Below, one piece after another: positions 6,082 through 7,089 of a DNA stretch of 7,089 nt (positions are counted from its first letter, which is position 1; every line of letters begins with the position of its first letter). The DNA is from Candidatus Eiseniibacteriota bacterium (GTDB taxonomy: Bacteria > Arandabacterota > Arandabacteria > Arandabacterales > Arandabacteraceae): the NCBI GenBank assembly GCA_030622265.1, contig JAUXGG010000081.1, positions 1 to 7,089 on the forward strand, written 5' to 3'. The notes beneath the pieces were generated by a model. That model worked only from the letters and a program-made list of their open reading frames with translations. It did not search any database and was not told the DNA's origin. The position numbers and the translations under genes are program-made.

Positions 6082-7089
6082 CTATTTGATCACTACAAAC
6101 TTCTTCGTTGCGCTCGCCACGGGGTTGCTCGCCGTTGCGAAGTACACTCCCGCGGGCACGGACACACCATTACTCTTCCCATCCCAGATCACCTCAAAGG
6201 CTCCGGCCGTCTTATACTCATCCAGGAGCCTTGCAACGGTGCGCCCATGTACATCGTAGATCACCAGGGTGATCTTGGCCGCTTCCTCCGTGGACAGCAA
6301 TATGTGGGTGCCTTCGCCGTCCGGCACAACTACAACCTCCGGGGCAGCCTGGCCATTGCTAGGCTTATACTTGATCCAGACGCAGTCGCTGCCCTGAAGG
6401 ACCGTTCCGTCATACTTGGTCGCCATCAGGATCAGCTCCATCATGTCACCGTCGGTGACCGGACCAAGAGCCGCAGCCAGCGCCGGCCGGTTGAAGTGCA
6501 GCACCAGATCCATGTAGCCGTCTGAACCCGCCTCGTTGCACTCGCAGGGCTCGCCGTCGACGACCGGAGTTCCCACATCCTCATACGAGTAGTTGACCAT
6601 CGGTACGCCCTCAAGCATCACCGTGGCCGGATCGATATCATAGACATCGAGGAAGTCGGTCCCGAGGATAGCCACCGGGATCTTGCCCATGCTCTTGGTA
6701 TTGAACGGGTTGGGGCAGCTTCCCGGCTTGATGTCCACATCAAGCGGCAGGACTCCGGATCCGCAAACACGGGTGCCCTCACCATCCTCCGAGGGCGCGG
6801 TCTGGTCGCTATCGATAGTGGCGACATTATCGAGCGTGATTCCCGCCATGGCCCCCGCATCCACCTGCACCACCAGCTCGACCGAACTACCGCCTCCACT
6901 CACAACTGTACCGATGTCCCAGGTCACCTCGTGCAGTCCGCTATCATAGCTCCCGCCGCCGGTGGCCGAGACGAAATTAACGGCCGATGGTAGAGGATCC
7001 ACTATCGTGACATTGGTGAGCGGGACCGCATTGACATTGCTATAAATAATGGTGTAGGTGATATTGCTTCCCGGATCCACACAATCACC
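6082..7089 (-). CDS. Secreted protein with DUF11-type repeat, DIKPGSCPNP module and C-terminal sorting domain (partial)
   Basis: The C-terminal 335 codons of a longer protein are present; the frame is open through the right edge, so the GTG at 7080 is probably internal. Numbering from 7080, residues 1-95 are a DUF11/conserved-repeat beta domain (DPGSNITYTIIYSN, NVTIVDPLPSAVNFVSATGGG, HEVTWDIGTV, NVATIDSD). Residues 114-237 are a module starting DVDIKPGSCPNPFN, with GKIPVAILGTDFLDVYDIDPATVMLEG, C-x-C at 179-181, DGYMDLVLHF and a closing GSDCVWIK. Residues 268-332 are an FlgD-like/type IX sorting domain (ITLVIYDVHGRTVARLL, VIWDG, VPAGVYFATASN, TKKFVVIK). The likely fate is outer-membrane export and surface attachment or release through a type IX-like system. 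No enzymatic motif is seen in the visible part; an upstream portion could hold one. A strong terminator follows 20 nt after the TAG. Confidence 0.9.
   Translation of the reverse strand, partial: GDCVDPGSNITYTIIYSNVNAVPLTNVTIVDPLPSAVNFVSATGGGSYDSGLHEVTWDIGTVVSGGGSSVELVVQVDAGAMAGITLDNVATIDSDQTAPSEDGEGTRVCGSGVLPLDVDIKPGSCPNPFNTKSMGKIPVAILGTDFLDVYDIDPATVMLEGVPMVNYSYEDVGTPVVDGEPCECNEAGSDGYMDLVLHFNRPALAAALGPVTDGDMMELILMATKYDGTVLQGSDCVWIKYKPSNGQAAPEVVVVPDGEGTHILLSTEEAAKITLVIYDVHGRTVARLLDEYKTAGAFEVIWDGKSNGVSVPAGVYFATASNPVASATKKFVVIK

Noticed and set aside
6031..6525. Plus-strand frame of 164 codons opposite the large secreted-protein gene
   Set aside because: It starts inside the terminator hairpin and is antisense to a protein with clear domains.

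Overview
The window carries most of a V/A-type (rotary) ATPase operon of a bacterium, read right to left on the minus strand, preceded by two genes for secreted, C-terminally sorted surface proteins on the same strand. One of these two is broken and the other runs off the right edge.

Organism. The DNA is GC-rich and the genes have bacterial Shine-Dalgarno sites. The secreted proteins end in an FlgD-like/type IX secretion-type sorting domain (IYDxxGRxV ... WDG ... VxxGxYFAxASN), and the intact one also has a DUF11-type repeat and a DIKPGSCPNP module. This combination is typical of the FCB superphylum and related candidate phyla known from environmental genomes (Zixibacteria, Eisenbacteria, Latescibacteria, Krumholzibacteria-like lineages). 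The assignment is inference; no rRNA or other marker is present.

Layout, in order of transcription (right to left). 7089-6082: 3' part of a large secreted protein gene, closed by a strong two-tier intrinsic terminator at 5998-6061. 5973-5968: an extended -10 promoter element. 5910-5259: a shorter relative of the upstream gene with signal peptide and sorting domain, interrupted by an in-frame TGA and a frame change where about half of the middle module is missing. 5258-5143: intergenic region with a candidate operon promoter. 5142-1: atpH, atpI, atpK, atpE, atpC, atpF and the first 97 codons of atpA. Genes B and D are expected beyond the left edge.

How the genes work together. The order H-I-K-E-C-F-A is the classical archaeal/bacterial V/A-ATPase order. 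H and E form the peripheral stalks, I and the K ring form the ion-translocating membrane sector, C and F belong to the central shaft, and A is the catalytic subunit. Gene junctions are tight: H/I are 1 nt apart, E/C overlap by ATGA, and C/F overlap by 11 nt. K is set off by 46 and 31 nt gaps and has the best ribosome binding site, as expected for the subunit needed in many copies. K has the complete side-chain set that binds Na+ in Enterococcus hirae NtpK, so this machine is probably Na+-coupled.

I see no CRISPR array, tRNA, rRNA, insertion sequence or defence system. The most unusual items are the Na+ signature, the decayed sorted surface protein with its promoter still intact, and a hairpin at the K/E junction.
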